Source of the DNA: Candidatus Minthomonas equi
GTDB lineage: Bacteria > Bacteroidota > Bacteroidia > Bacteroidales > UBA932
Direction of reading: 5' to 3'
Length of the DNA stretch: 6,405 nt
Assembly: GCA_018064575.1 (NCBI GenBank)
Contig: JAGHUZ010000270.1
Span: 1-6,405, forward strand
Below the pieces are notes generated by a model, which ran no database searches, was not told the DNA's origin, and worked only from the letters and a program-made list of their open reading frames with translations. Each line of letters opens with the position of its first letter. Within the stretch, counting starts at the first letter, position 1. Of this stretch, positions 1-6,405 are shown piece by piece. The translations under genes and the position numbers were made by a program.

Positions 1-34
1 GAATTATATGTGCCTGTCATACTCATTGAAGGGG

Positions 35-64
35 CAAAGTTATACATTTTATTCCATTCCCAAA
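35..64 (-). promoter_or_regulatory. Bacteroidota-type promoter reading out of the left edge
   Basis: On the minus strand, TTTG at 64-61 is followed after 18 bases by TAACTTTG at 42-35. The second block is an exact match to the Bacteroides -7 consensus TAnnTTTG. The first is a good -33 box, although the spacing is one or two bases shorter than the usual 19-21. Transcription would start near position 29 and run left, out of the window. It would therefore serve a gene whose coding region lies beyond the left edge. No gene occupies 1-213, which fits a promoter region behind the end of the peptidase gene. The assignment rests on consensus matching only. Confidence 0.6.
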
Positions 65-151
65 ATATTATTCACACTCACTCCATCGTCAGATGATGTA
101 ATCCTGAAAGCATCCGTATTCATTATAAATCTCGTAATCAGCAGAGTCGAT

Positions 152-185
152 GCTAAGAAGCAATTAATTTAAACAGCTTCTTAGC
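152..185 (-). terminator. Perfect 10-bp stem-loop after the M16 gene, possible terminator
   Basis: GCTAAGAAGC at 152-161 and GCTTCTTAGC at 176-185 are perfect reverse complements around a 14-base AT-rich loop. The dyad begins 28 bases after the stop codon of the M16 peptidase gene, where the end of the rluB-era-M16 transcript would be expected. On neither strand is it followed by a run of T, so it is not a textbook intrinsic terminator. It could instead protect an mRNA 3' end, or be a binding site upstream of the promoter at 35-64. The inverted repeat is directly visible; the terminator role is inference from position. Confidence 0.45.
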
Positions 186-213
186 CGACCTCCACTTATT
201 AATAGAATCGGAA

Positions 214-3120
214 TCAATATCCGAAAGCTTCTTCGAGGGAAACTATTTTCACAGGGCCGAGGCTTGACAGATATTTGGTATCCAAATCCTTGATATCACC
301 GAGGATGGCATAGGTGTACTTGCGTCCCTTCACCCATTTCTGCTGCGTGGCGACCACATCCTTGAGTTCAAGAGACTGAACCTTTTCGAAAATCTGTCTG
401 TCCGGAGACTCGGTCAAGCCCATTCTCCTGCAATATGCATACTCGTTGAGCACGGCAGCCCCGTTGACGCGCTGGGTACGGAGACGTCCGATGAGCGCTT
501 CTTTGGCGACCTTGAATGCAGCCTCTGACTGCGGCATTTCATTTATGATGTCATCGAAGGCCTCGATGGCTGTCTGCATCTTATCATTCTGCGTGGCGAT
601 GAAAGCTATATAGTAATAGTCACCGTCAGCAAATGAAGGATTGTACATCCGCGCCCAGGCGCTGTACGCCAGACCGCGGGCTTCCCGCATCTCCTGAAAT
701 ACGATGGCGTTCATACTTCCACCGAAATATTCGTTGTAGAGTTCCAAATCGGCCATATCGCCTACAGAGAATTTTTCACCCCTGTTACTGTACTGATAGT
801 AGTATATCTGCTTGGCATCATACTGGGTCATCACTACCTGATTTTCATCTGTCCGGAGTCTCGGCTCAAAACGTTCAGCAAGAGCCTCGGCACCATCCGT
901 TACGCTATGGCAATCACTGACTGCAGCCTTGAAATCATTTTCTGTCATAGGTCCATAGTACTGGATTTCGTGTCCCTTGGCGAAAATTTCACGGATTTTG
1001 GCGAGAAGTTCGTCAGAATTAAGAGCGGATACAGCGTCATTACTCATAACGCTCTTCCGTATATAATCCGGTCCCATAAGGGCATATCTCTGAAGTGCCG
1101 TGGCACAGGCTCGCTGTCTGGTCTTGTTATCAAGGCGGCTCTTGAGGATATCGCCTTTCACGTTCGCGAGAATGCTTTCATCGGGAACTGCATTCATAAT
1201 AAGGGCTTCGACGATTCTGACGGCTCCCTCCATATTCTCGCTCAAGCCGCTCACGCTCACCGTGGTTTTGCTCTCGGAGGCATAAATACTGAAAGAGCAG
1301 GCAAGGGAGTACATCTTCGAAGCTATCTGTCCGGCAGTCATATCGGGAGTTCCGAGGTAGGAAAGATAGTCGCAGGCTGTATTGATGAACGGGCAGTCCA
1401 TAATGCCAGTGTTGAATACGAAATCGATGGAGAAAATATCATTCGTGATATTCTGCTTGTAGAGCACGTTCACTCCCTTAGCAAGTTCGAATTGACTCAT
1501 TTCCTTGGAGAAGTCCACGAATACAGGCTCGATGGGTTTGACTTCAGCATTCTGAATATCAGTCAGGAAACCACTCTGACGGTCACGATTGGTAACGATG
1601 GGGGTAATTTTCGGAGCGGAAATTTTCTGAACGTTCTTATCTTCGCCCATTCTCTTGTAAACTATCGCATAGGAATTCTCACCGAGATATTCATTGGCGA
1701 AAGCCACGACATCATCCTTGGTGATACCGGAGAGGATTTCCACCTGCCTTGAGGCATCTTTCCAGTCCAAACCGTTAATGAATGCATCCACGAATTTCAC
1801 GGCACGGGTCGAATTGTTTTCGAGTTCCTGCATTTGTGCAAGTTTGAGATTGTTTATGGTAGCCTGAATAAGTGATTCATCGAAATCACCGGCACGCAGT
1901 TTGGCCACTTCTTCGAGAGCGATATCACGAACCTCTTCCAGACTCTGACCTTCCTTGGCTCTGCCCATTATAATGAACTGGCTGTAATCAGTTCCCGGCT
2001 GATATCCGCCATAGAGACTCAAAACCTTCTGGCGCTGCATCACATCAAGGTCTATCAGACCGGCATTCCCGTTGTAGAGAATGGATGACGCTATGGCAGC
2101 GCTCGCGGAAGTCTTCAGTTCTGCCATTTTCGGAAGTCTCCAGGCCATCGCCATATTTTCAGCCTCCAAGCCATAGACATCCTTCACCACAGGTTCGGTT
2201 ATAGGCTGCTCTTCTCCGAAGTCGAGAACAGGAATCGAGGGATTTGGCTCCCAGTCCCCAAAGTATTTCTCTATGACCGCCACCATTTCGTCTGGGTCGA
2301 AATCACCCGAAAGGCAAATACGGATATTATTGGGAACGTAATAGGTCTTGTAATAGTTTTTGATATTGGTGATGGAAGGGTTTTTCAGATGTTCCTGAGT
2401 TCCGAGGGTAGTCTGTTTCCCATACGGATGATTTGGGAACAATGCCTGGTCGAGGGCTTCCCAAACCTTGCGGCTGTCCTGGGTGAGACTCATATTCTTT
2501 TCCTCATAGACTGTCTCCAGTTCGGTATGGAAACCGCGGATGACATTATGACGGAAACGGTCGGCCTGAATGCGGGCCCAGTTGTCTATCTGATTTGAAG
2601 GTATGTCTTCGGTATAGACGGTCTCGTCAGTGGAGGTCCAGGCATTTGTTCCATCAGCTCCTATGAGAGCCATCAACTTGTCATACTCATTTGGGATGGC
2701 CAGTTTCGACGCTTCATAACTGACAGAGTCTATCTGATGATAGATGGCAGCCCGCTGTGCCTCGTCAGTGGTCTGACGATAAACTTCGAAAAGCCTCTCG
2801 ATTTCATCAAGCATAGGTTTTTCAGCGGCATAGTCCGAAGTTCCGAACTGTTCGGTACCCTTGAACATAAGATGCTCGAAATAATGGGCAAGACCTGTCG
2901 TCTCGGAAGGATCATTCTTACTCCCGACCTTTACTGCGATATAGGTCTGGATACGGGGTTCGGTCTTGTTTACGGTCATATAGACCTGAAGGCCATTGTC
3001 GAGGGTATAAATCCGGGTATGCATAGGGTCACCCGGTACAGATTGGTACTTGCTGTCTGAGCAAGATGCCGCTGTCAGCATAAAGGCTGCCGCCAGCAAT
3101 GGAAACAAATAACGTTTCAT
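214..3120 (-). CDS. M16 family zinc peptidase, two-unit, predicted lipoprotein
   Basis: This 968-residue protein is an M16 (pitrilysin/insulinase) metallopeptidase with two M16 units in one chain. The N-terminus (basic MKR, a hydrophobic stretch, then AASC with Cys20) looks like a lipoprotein signal, so it probably acts at the envelope. The first unit carries the inverted zinc motif HYFEH at residues 79-83. The third ligand is probably Glu207, with Glu200 seven residues before it, the same spacing as Glu182/Glu189 of insulin-degrading enzyme. The second unit (about 520-960) lacks HxxEH (TACDYLSYLG near 582-591) but keeps the REARGLAYS motif at 812-820, the usual active/inactive pairing. An apparent insert of about 45 mostly helical residues (roughly 99-145) separates HxxEH from the conserved NAWTSTDETVY segment. 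The gene starts 19 bases after the era stop, with no promoter or Shine-Dalgarno in the gap, so it is probably the last gene of the rluB-era operon. Family certain; substrate unknown. Confidence 0.93.
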   Translation of the reverse strand: MKRYLFPLLAAAFMLTAASCSDSKYQSVPGDPMHTRIYTLDNGLQVYMTVNKTEPRIQTYIAVKVGSKNDPSETTGLAHYFEHLMFKGTEQFGTSDYAAEKPMLDEIERLFEVYRQTTDEAQRAAIYHQIDSVSYEASKLAIPNEYDKLMALIGADGTNAWTSTDETVYTEDIPSNQIDNWARIQADRFRHNVIRGFHTELETVYEEKNMSLTQDSRKVWEALDQALFPNHPYGKQTTLGTQEHLKNPSITNIKNYYKTYYVPNNIRICLSGDFDPDEMVAVIEKYFGDWEPNPSIPVLDFGEEQPITEPVVKDVYGLEAENMAMAWRLPKMAELKTSASAAIASSILYNGNAGLIDLDVMQRQKVLSLYGGYQPGTDYSQFIIMGRAKEGQSLEEVRDIALEEVAKLRAGDFDESLIQATINNLKLAQMQELENNSTRAVKFVDAFINGLDWKDASRQVEILSGITKDDVVAFANEYLGENSYAIVYKRMGEDKNVQKISAPKITPIVTNRDRQSGFLTDIQNAEVKPIEPVFVDFSKEMSQFELAKGVNVLYKQNITNDIFSIDFVFNTGIMDCPFINTACDYLSYLGTPDMTAGQIASKMYSLACSFSIYASESKTTVSVSGLSENMEGAVRIVEALIMNAVPDESILANVKGDILKSRLDNKTRQRACATALQRYALMGPDYIRKSVMSNDAVSALNSDELLAKIREIFAKGHEIQYYGPMTENDFKAAVSDCHSVTDGAEALAERFEPRLRTDENQVVMTQYDAKQIYYYQYSNRGEKFSVGDMADLELYNEYFGGSMNAIVFQEMREARGLAYSAWARMYNPSFADGDYYYIAFIATQNDKMQTAIEAFDDIINEMPQSEAAFKVAKEALIGRLRTQRVNGAAVLNEYAYCRRMGLTESPDRQIFEKVQSLELKDVVATQQKWVKGRKYTYAILGDIKDLDTKYLSSLGPVKIVSLEEAFGY

Positions 3121-3139
3121 AGCGAAATGGAAAATATGT

Positions 3140-4033
3140 TTATTGAATATATCCGAAAGACTTGAGTTTGCGTTTGTCTTCCCGCCAGTCGGGATTAACT
3201 TTCACGAACAGGTGCAGAACCACCTTCTTTTCGAAGAATGCTTCCATATCCAGGCGCGCTTCGGTACCTACCTTCTTCAATGCCGCCCCTTTCTTCCCTA
3301 TAAGAATTCCCTTCTGGGAATCGCGCATACAGTTAATTATCGCGCTGATTTCGTATTTTTCCTCCCCTTCGTGAAATTCTTCCACCACCACTTCGCAGCA
3401 ATATGGAATTTCCTTGGTATAATTGGTCAGAATCTTCTCGCGGATAATTTCAGAAGCGAAGAAACGCAAGTTCCTGTCTGTGAGTGTATCTTTGTCATAC
3501 CAGGCCGGATTCTCCGGAAGCAGTTCGAGAATTTTTTCGAAAACCGAATCGAGATTGAATTTTTCCAGAGCCGATACGGCGAAAATCTCCGCCTTGGGAA
3601 GCAATGTATGCCATAGGCCGGCAAGTTCAGTAACCTTTTCCTGTGTGGAAATATCGATTTTATTCAAGACCAGAATGATAGGACTGTCCACTCGGGAAAG
3701 TTTTTCGATGTACTCTTTATGTTTCTGTGGGGATTCCACGGTATCCGTCACGTAAAGAATTATGTCTGCATCTCCGATGGCTCCATCCACGAAATCCATC
3801 ATACTTTCCTGCAGCCGATAGGAAGGCTTCAGAATACCCGGAGTGTCGGAATAGACGATTTGATAATCGTCTCCGCTTACGATTCCCATTATCCGGTGAC
3901 GCGTCGTCTGCGATTTGGATGTAATGATGGACAAACGCTCACCAACAAGAGCATTCATCAGGGTTGATTTTCCCACATTCGGATTCCCGATGATATTGAC
4001 GAATCCGGCCTTATGTATGTGTTTGCCAACCAT
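3140..4033 (-). CDS. era: GTPase Era, ribosome assembly factor
   Basis: Era is an essential or near-essential GTPase that binds the 3' end of 16S rRNA and helps mature the 30S subunit, at the membrane or in the cytoplasm. This 297-residue protein is close to the usual length (about 300) and looks intact. All G motifs are visible: G1 GNPNVGKST at 16-24, the G2 region SKSQTTRH at 39-46, G3 DTPG at 63-66, G4 NKID at 124-127 and G5 SAL at 154-156. The C-terminal KH domain carries GILIGKKGAALKKVG at 242-256, and the protein ends in the Era-typical LKSFGYIQ. Its ATG lies one base after the TAG of the pseudouridine synthase gene, so translation is probably coupled and the start is well placed. The M16 peptidase gene follows after 19 bases. 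No promoter-like site is seen in front of it. Identity is secure. Confidence 0.98.
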   Translation of the reverse strand: MVGKHIHKAGFVNIIGNPNVGKSTLMNALVGERLSIITSKSQTTRHRIMGIVSGDDYQIVYSDTPGILKPSYRLQESMMDFVDGAIGDADIILYVTDTVESPQKHKEYIEKLSRVDSPIILVLNKIDISTQEKVTELAGLWHTLLPKAEIFAVSALEKFNLDSVFEKILELLPENPAWYDKDTLTDRNLRFFASEIIREKILTNYTKEIPYCCEVVVEEFHEGEEKYEISAIINCMRDSQKGILIGKKGAALKKVGTEARLDMEAFFEKKVVLHLFVKVNPDWREDKRKLKSFGYIQ

Positions 4034-4034
4034 A

Positions 4035-5075
4035 CTATTCGTAAGACCCCATTTTCAGAATGCCTATTTCTCTCTCTGTAAGGAAACGCCACTGACCCCG
4101 ACGCAAATCTTTTTTGGTAAGCCCTGCGAAATACACTCTGTCGAGACGTTTCACACTGTACCCGAAAGATTCGAAAATCCTGCGCACGATGCGGTTACGG
4201 CCGGAATGTATCTCTATTCCCAGATGGTCTTCCTTCTCTTCGAGATAAGAAAGAGCATCCGCAGCGATAAATCCGTCCTCAAGTTCGATACCGGAAAGAA
4301 TCTTTTCGAAATCACTCTTTTTCAGATTCTTGTCAAGCACCACCTGATAGATTTTCTTCCTTTCGTATGAAGGATGAGTAAGGGTTTCGGTAAGAGCCCC
4401 GTCATTTGTAAACAGAAGCACCCCGGTGGTGGATTTGTCGAGACGTCCCACAGGAAACACCCTTTCCGGACACATTTCCTTGGAAATCAAATCCATCACA
4501 CTCTTTTCCGCGTGGGGATCGGATGTAGTGGTAACGAAATCCTTGGGCTTGTTCATAATGATATACACCTTCTTCTCCCCCTTGAGACGTTCTCCATTGA
4601 ACCGGACGTCATCGTCACGATGCACCTTGACACCCAGCTCCGTCACGACCTCGCCGTTGACGGTTACTACGCCGGCACTTATATATTCATCCGCCTCCCT
4701 GCGGGAGCAGACTCCGGAATTGGCGATAAACCTGTTCAGACGGATGGTATCCGGAGAGGAAGGCTGCTTCGTAACTGATTTTGAGCCCTGCGGCTTGCGC
4801 ACCTTTACCTTCGGTGCAACGGCATAGTCTCCGTCAGGATTGACTCTTCTCCCGCGCTCCCTTCCTTCGAACGGTTTTCTGTCACGGAAACTCCTGCGGG
4901 GACGGGAATTATCCTCGGCATTCCCGCCACGGAAACTCCTGCGGGGACGGGCGTTGGTATCCTCTGAATGTCTGTTGAAATTACTGCGTTCGCCCTCAAA
5001 GCGGCGATTCTCATTTCCGGCCGTGCCTTTACTTCTTGCGGCAGGACCTCTCTTTACCCTTGGTCTCATTTTCAA
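4035..5075 (-). CDS. rluB: rRNA pseudouridine synthase, RsuA/RluB family, with basic N-terminal extension
   Basis: The enzyme converts a specific uridine of rRNA to pseudouridine; RluB of E. coli modifies U2605 of 23S rRNA. Of 346 residues, the first 110 or so are a low-complexity tract rich in Arg, Lys, Ser, Gly and Asn, probably disordered. An S4 RNA-binding domain follows (RLNRFIANSGVCSRREADEY from 112). Then comes the catalytic domain with IIMNKP at 172-177, the catalytic motif GRLDKSTTG at 210-218 (Asp213), the KIYQV strand at 241-245 and GRNRIVRRIFESFG at 292-305. The RsuA/RluB/RluE/RluF branch is clear; the choice of RluB is inference. The promoter at 5093 leaves a leader of only about 12 bases, which limits the start to this ATG or the one two codons later. 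It is the first gene of a unit with era (1-base gap) and the M16 peptidase. The extension is odd compared with E. coli relatives, though basic extensions are known in Bacteroidota. Confidence 0.92.
   Translation of the reverse strand: MKMRPRVKRGPAARSKGTAGNENRRFEGERSNFNRHSEDTNARPRRSFRGGNAEDNSRPRRSFRDRKPFEGRERGRRVNPDGDYAVAPKVKVRKPQGSKSVTKQPSSPDTIRLNRFIANSGVCSRREADEYISAGVVTVNGEVVTELGVKVHRDDDVRFNGERLKGEKKVYIIMNKPKDFVTTTSDPHAEKSVMDLISKEMCPERVFPVGRLDKSTTGVLLFTNDGALTETLTHPSYERKKIYQVVLDKNLKKSDFEKILSGIELEDGFIAADALSYLEEKEDHLGIEIHSGRNRIVRRIFESFGYSVKRLDRVYFAGLTKKDLRRGQWRFLTEREIGILKMGSYE
4883..4951 (-). repeat. 24-nt in-frame direct repeat encoding RPRRSFR
   Basis: The + strand sequence CACGGAAACTCCTGCGGGGA plus ACGGG-type end occurs identically at 4883-4906 and 4928-4951. 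The copies are 45 bases, exactly 15 codons, apart. In the pseudouridine synthase they encode the motif RPRRSFR at residues 43-49 and 58-64, followed by GG in one copy and DR in the other. The identity at the base level suggests a recent duplication or slippage event within the disordered basic N-terminus. The intervening 21 bases are not conserved between units. Confidence 0.85.
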
Positions 5076-5092
5076 GATTAAAATATTAACTG

Positions 5093-5123
5093 CAAATGTA
5101 AGAAGCTTTTTGAAAATTCATAA
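5093..5123 (-). promoter_or_regulatory. Promoter for the rluB-era-M16 unit
   Basis: Minus-strand TACATTTG at 5100-5093 matches the Bacteroides -7 consensus TAnnTTTG exactly. About 20 bases upstream there is only a weak -33 candidate (TTATG, 5123-5119); a better TTTG at 5130-5127 is 26 bases away, which is too far. Initiation would be near 5087, giving a leader of roughly 12 bases before the ATG at 5075. The following genes are packed with gaps of 1 and 19 bases, so this site probably drives all three. Consensus match only, not proven. Confidence 0.55.
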
Positions 5124-5199
5124 CTCCAAACTCTCGCGAAAGGAGATGTCGCACGTGAAGACCGCATCGGCATAAATTTCGACTCCGCCACTTTGACTT

Positions 5200-6222
5200 T
5201 TATTCTCCCATTGTTCTGATTTCTCCCAGAATGAGAAGAGACGCCACGCCAGACTTGCGTATCAGCCGGACAAGATTGTAACAGACTGCAAGTTCAAGCA
5301 CTGCGAGCAGTAAAGCGGCCGCATACGACCACGGCAGCGGAAGATAGACGCACAGTCTGTTCACCAATATCTCCAGAAGGAATGTCTGGAGGAAATAGAT
5401 GCCCAGCGTGGCACCTCCTATGCGGCAGAGAGTCTGTGCGAAAGAAAATTTTGACAGCCATCCGTACACGGGCCTTGCGAGAAGGAAGAAGGTCATTGTC
5501 CCTGCCATTCCGATGGCCAGCCGATAAAGGGTAATCAGAAGATTATGCCAATCGACGGAGCCGGAAGCGAAATCAATAGTCTTCGTCGGAACCATATACA
5601 CGGTGAGCCGGCCCGACCAGAAGCACAGCAGAACCGAGAACAGCACCACTGACAGCAGAAGCAGCCACCTGCGGTGCTTTTCGATGGAATCAAGGTGATT
5701 ACCGCAGACCATACCGAGACAGAACATCGGGAGCATGAAATTCAAATTGACAATATCGCATCCGGGAATCAGGGTTATAAGTGCGGATGCTGTCAGCGAT
5801 GCGGCAATGTCGTTTCTGACCAGTTTGCACATTGGGTACATTATCAGATAGCAGAACAGAACGCATTTCAGGAACCAGACGCTGTTAATGAATCCGGCGA
5901 ACGAGAACTCGCACAGGTCGGCTATGGCTGTGGTTCCGAGGCAGAACAGCAGCAGGCAGTCTATTGCAAAGGCGGTCAGAGACGGAACTCCGAGCTGTCG
6001 CAATTTGACGGCGGTCATCTGCCCGAAAGGCTTTTTGAGTGAGGAACGGAAGAAAAAACCGCACAGGAACATAAACAGGGGCATATGGTACGAATATATG
6101 AATTCCCATAGCGGATGATCCCAGAACAGATTGGCCGACATCTGCTCGGTCGAATGACCAAGCAGCACTGAAAAAATCGCGAAGAATTTCAGGAAGTCAA
6201 GATATTCGATGCGTCTGCTCAT
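5200..6222 (-). CDS. Acyltransferase-3 family membrane protein
   Basis: This 340-residue polytopic protein belongs to the acyltransferase-3 family (OafA/NodX/WecH type), inner-membrane enzymes that move acyl groups, often acetyl, onto glycans or lipid-linked sugars. The N-terminus shows the family signature R-x-x-x-LDFLKFFAIFSVLLGH (Arg4 to His23), with His23 as the likely catalytic histidine. YSYHMPLFMFLCGFFF (43-58) matches the conserved MPLF..SGF segment, and SVWFLKCVL (114-122) the WFL motif. About ten hydrophobic segments span the chain, the last at about 298-320. The length fits a single membrane domain without an SGNH partner. An in-frame TAA nine bases before the ATG fixes the start. 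A dedicated promoter at 6251-6281 and a 124-base gap to the next gene suggest a single-gene unit. The neighbours (hisIE, rRNA enzyme) do not reveal the substrate; surface polysaccharide acetylation is a guess. Confidence 0.87.
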   Translation of the reverse strand: MSRRIEYLDFLKFFAIFSVLLGHSTEQMSANLFWDHPLWEFIYSYHMPLFMFLCGFFFRSSLKKPFGQMTAVKLRQLGVPSLTAFAIDCLLLFCLGTTAIADLCEFSFAGFINSVWFLKCVLFCYLIMYPMCKLVRNDIAASLTASALITLIPGCDIVNLNFMLPMFCLGMVCGNHLDSIEKHRRWLLLLSVVLFSVLLCFWSGRLTVYMVPTKTIDFASGSVDWHNLLITLYRLAIGMAGTMTFFLLARPVYGWLSKFSFAQTLCRIGGATLGIYFLQTFLLEILVNRLCVYLPLPWSYAAALLLAVLELAVCYNLVRLIRKSGVASLLILGEIRTMGE

Positions 6223-6250
6223 AGATAATTATTGTGCAAGAACCTTTCTT

Positions 6251-6281
6251 CAAAGATAAGTCATTTTCAAAATTATGACAA
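6251..6281 (-). promoter_or_regulatory. Promoter for the acyltransferase gene
   Basis: On the minus strand, CTTG ending at 6279 (TTG 6281-6279) is followed after 20 bases by TATCTTTG at 6258-6251. This is an exact -7 match (TAnnTTTG) with standard Bacteroides spacing. Initiation would fall near 6245, about 23 bases before the ATG at 6222. The -33 element begins just behind the hisIE stop codon, so the acyltransferase can be transcribed independently of the histidine gene. Of the three promoter candidates in the window this one has the best combination of boxes and spacing. Confidence 0.6.
6260..6279 (-). repeat. Small inverted repeat inside the acyltransferase promoter
   Basis: GTCAT at 6260-6264 and ATGAC at 6275-6279 form a 5-bp inverted repeat around ten AT-rich bases, themselves containing the near-palindrome TTTTCAAAA. 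The whole dyad fills the spacer between the -33 and -7 boxes, the classic place for a repressor operator. Arms of this length arise easily by chance in AT-rich DNA, so this is a weak call. Confidence 0.25.
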
Positions 6282-6289
6282 GTGTGTCT

Positions 6290-6405
6290 TTAATGACGAA
6301 TCTTGAGTTCTGATTCTAGGTCAGCGATGCTCACACCCATAGATTCCATCAGTACAAGGGTATGATACACCAAGTCGGAAGCTTCATATATGAAGCGCTC
6401 ACGAT
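6290..6405 (-). CDS. hisIE: HisE domain C-terminus (probable hisIE), partial
   Basis: Only the last 37 codons are in the window; the gene continues past the right edge. They end in a TAA whose last base is position 6290. The residues contain EASDLVYHTLVLM, the conserved helix of phosphoribosyl-ATP pyrophosphohydrolase (HisE) with its metal-binding Glu and Asp, followed by GVSIADLESELKIRH, which matches the usual HisE end (..V..EL..RH). HisE removes pyrophosphate from phosphoribosyl-ATP, the second step of histidine synthesis in the cytoplasm. In Bacteroidota this domain is normally the C-terminal half of a bifunctional HisI-HisE enzyme that also carries out step three; the HisI part would lie outside, so that is inference. 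It may be the last gene of a his operon, since the acyltransferase behind it has its own promoter. Confidence 0.88.
   Translation of the reverse strand, partial: RERFIYEASDLVYHTLVLMESMGVSIADLESELKIRH

Noticed and set aside
56..130. A 24-codon minus-strand ORF (MNTDAFRITSSDD...) in the left intergenic region
   Set aside because: It contains the predicted -33 box at its 3' end, has no ribosome-binding signal or known motif, and is short enough to be chance.
172..240. A minus-strand frame crossing the end of the M16 gene and ending in WRSAKKLFKLIAS
   Set aside because: It has no start codon, is closed upstream by a TAG inside the peptidase gene, and its last codons are simply the arms and loop of the inverted repeat.
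907..1752. A 281-codon open frame on the + strand opposite the M16 peptidase gene
   Set aside because: It lies wholly within a gene whose product has clear M16 motifs; its translation shows no recognisable domain and it has no promoter. Long antisense frames are common opposite coding sequence with strong codon bias.
3143..3616. A 157-codon + strand frame opposite era
   Set aside because: It is fully antisense to a gene with all Era motifs and has the low-complexity Phe-rich composition typical of a shadow frame.
3915..4827. Several + strand frames of 130-150 codons opposite era and the pseudouridine synthase gene
   Set aside because: They overlap one another and two well-identified genes, and show no domain motifs.
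5099..5110. AGCTTCTTA upstream of rluB also occurs in the dyad at 175-183
   Set aside because: A nine-base AT-rich match without the second arm is expected by chance in a window this size.
1..6405. CRISPR array, insertion sequence, tRNA or rRNA gene, or phage/defence module
   Set aside because: No regularly spaced repeats, transposase motifs, tRNA-like cloverleaf or defence-gene signatures were seen; all long frames are accounted for by core or membrane-enzyme genes.

Overview
The window looks like chromosomal DNA from a member of the Bacteroidota, probably the order Bacteroidales. Three observations support this. Promoter-like sites match the Bacteroides housekeeping pattern (a -7 box TAnnTTTG with a TTG/TTTG near -33). 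Recognisable Shine-Dalgarno sequences are missing in front of the genes. The proteins also have Bacteroidota character: a large M16 lipoprotein-like peptidase and a pseudouridine synthase with a long basic N-terminal extension. The genus cannot be told from this sequence.

All supported genes lie on the minus strand, so transcription runs from high to low coordinates. In that order: (1) the last 37 codons of a histidine-biosynthesis gene (HisE domain, probably hisIE) enter at the right edge and stop at 6290. (2) A membrane acyltransferase of the acyltransferase-3 family (5200-6222) follows, with its own promoter just behind the hisIE stop. (3) After a 124-base gap carrying a second promoter comes a compact three-gene unit: an RsuA/RluB-type rRNA pseudouridine synthase (4035-5075), the ribosome-assembly GTPase Era (3140-4033) and a two-unit M16 zinc peptidase with a lipoprotein signal (214-3120). 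The gaps in this unit are 1 and 19 bases, and I see no internal promoter in them. (4) Beyond the peptidase lie a perfect 10-bp inverted repeat (152-185) and a further promoter-like site (35-64) that points out of the left edge.

Functionally, the pseudouridine synthase and Era both act on ribosomal RNA or ribosome assembly, so sharing a transcript makes sense. The envelope peptidase at the end of the same unit is the less expected partner. The acyltransferase probably acylates a surface or exported glycan, but its substrate is unknown.

I looked for a novel system and did not find one: this is mostly core-genome content. The points most worth a second look are the arginine-rich repeat-bearing N-terminus of the pseudouridine synthase, the tight coupling of rRNA enzyme, Era and peptidase, a helical insert next to the peptidase active site, the strong dyad after the peptidase gene, and a protein-like open frame without a start codon between the acyltransferase and the pseudouridine synthase.
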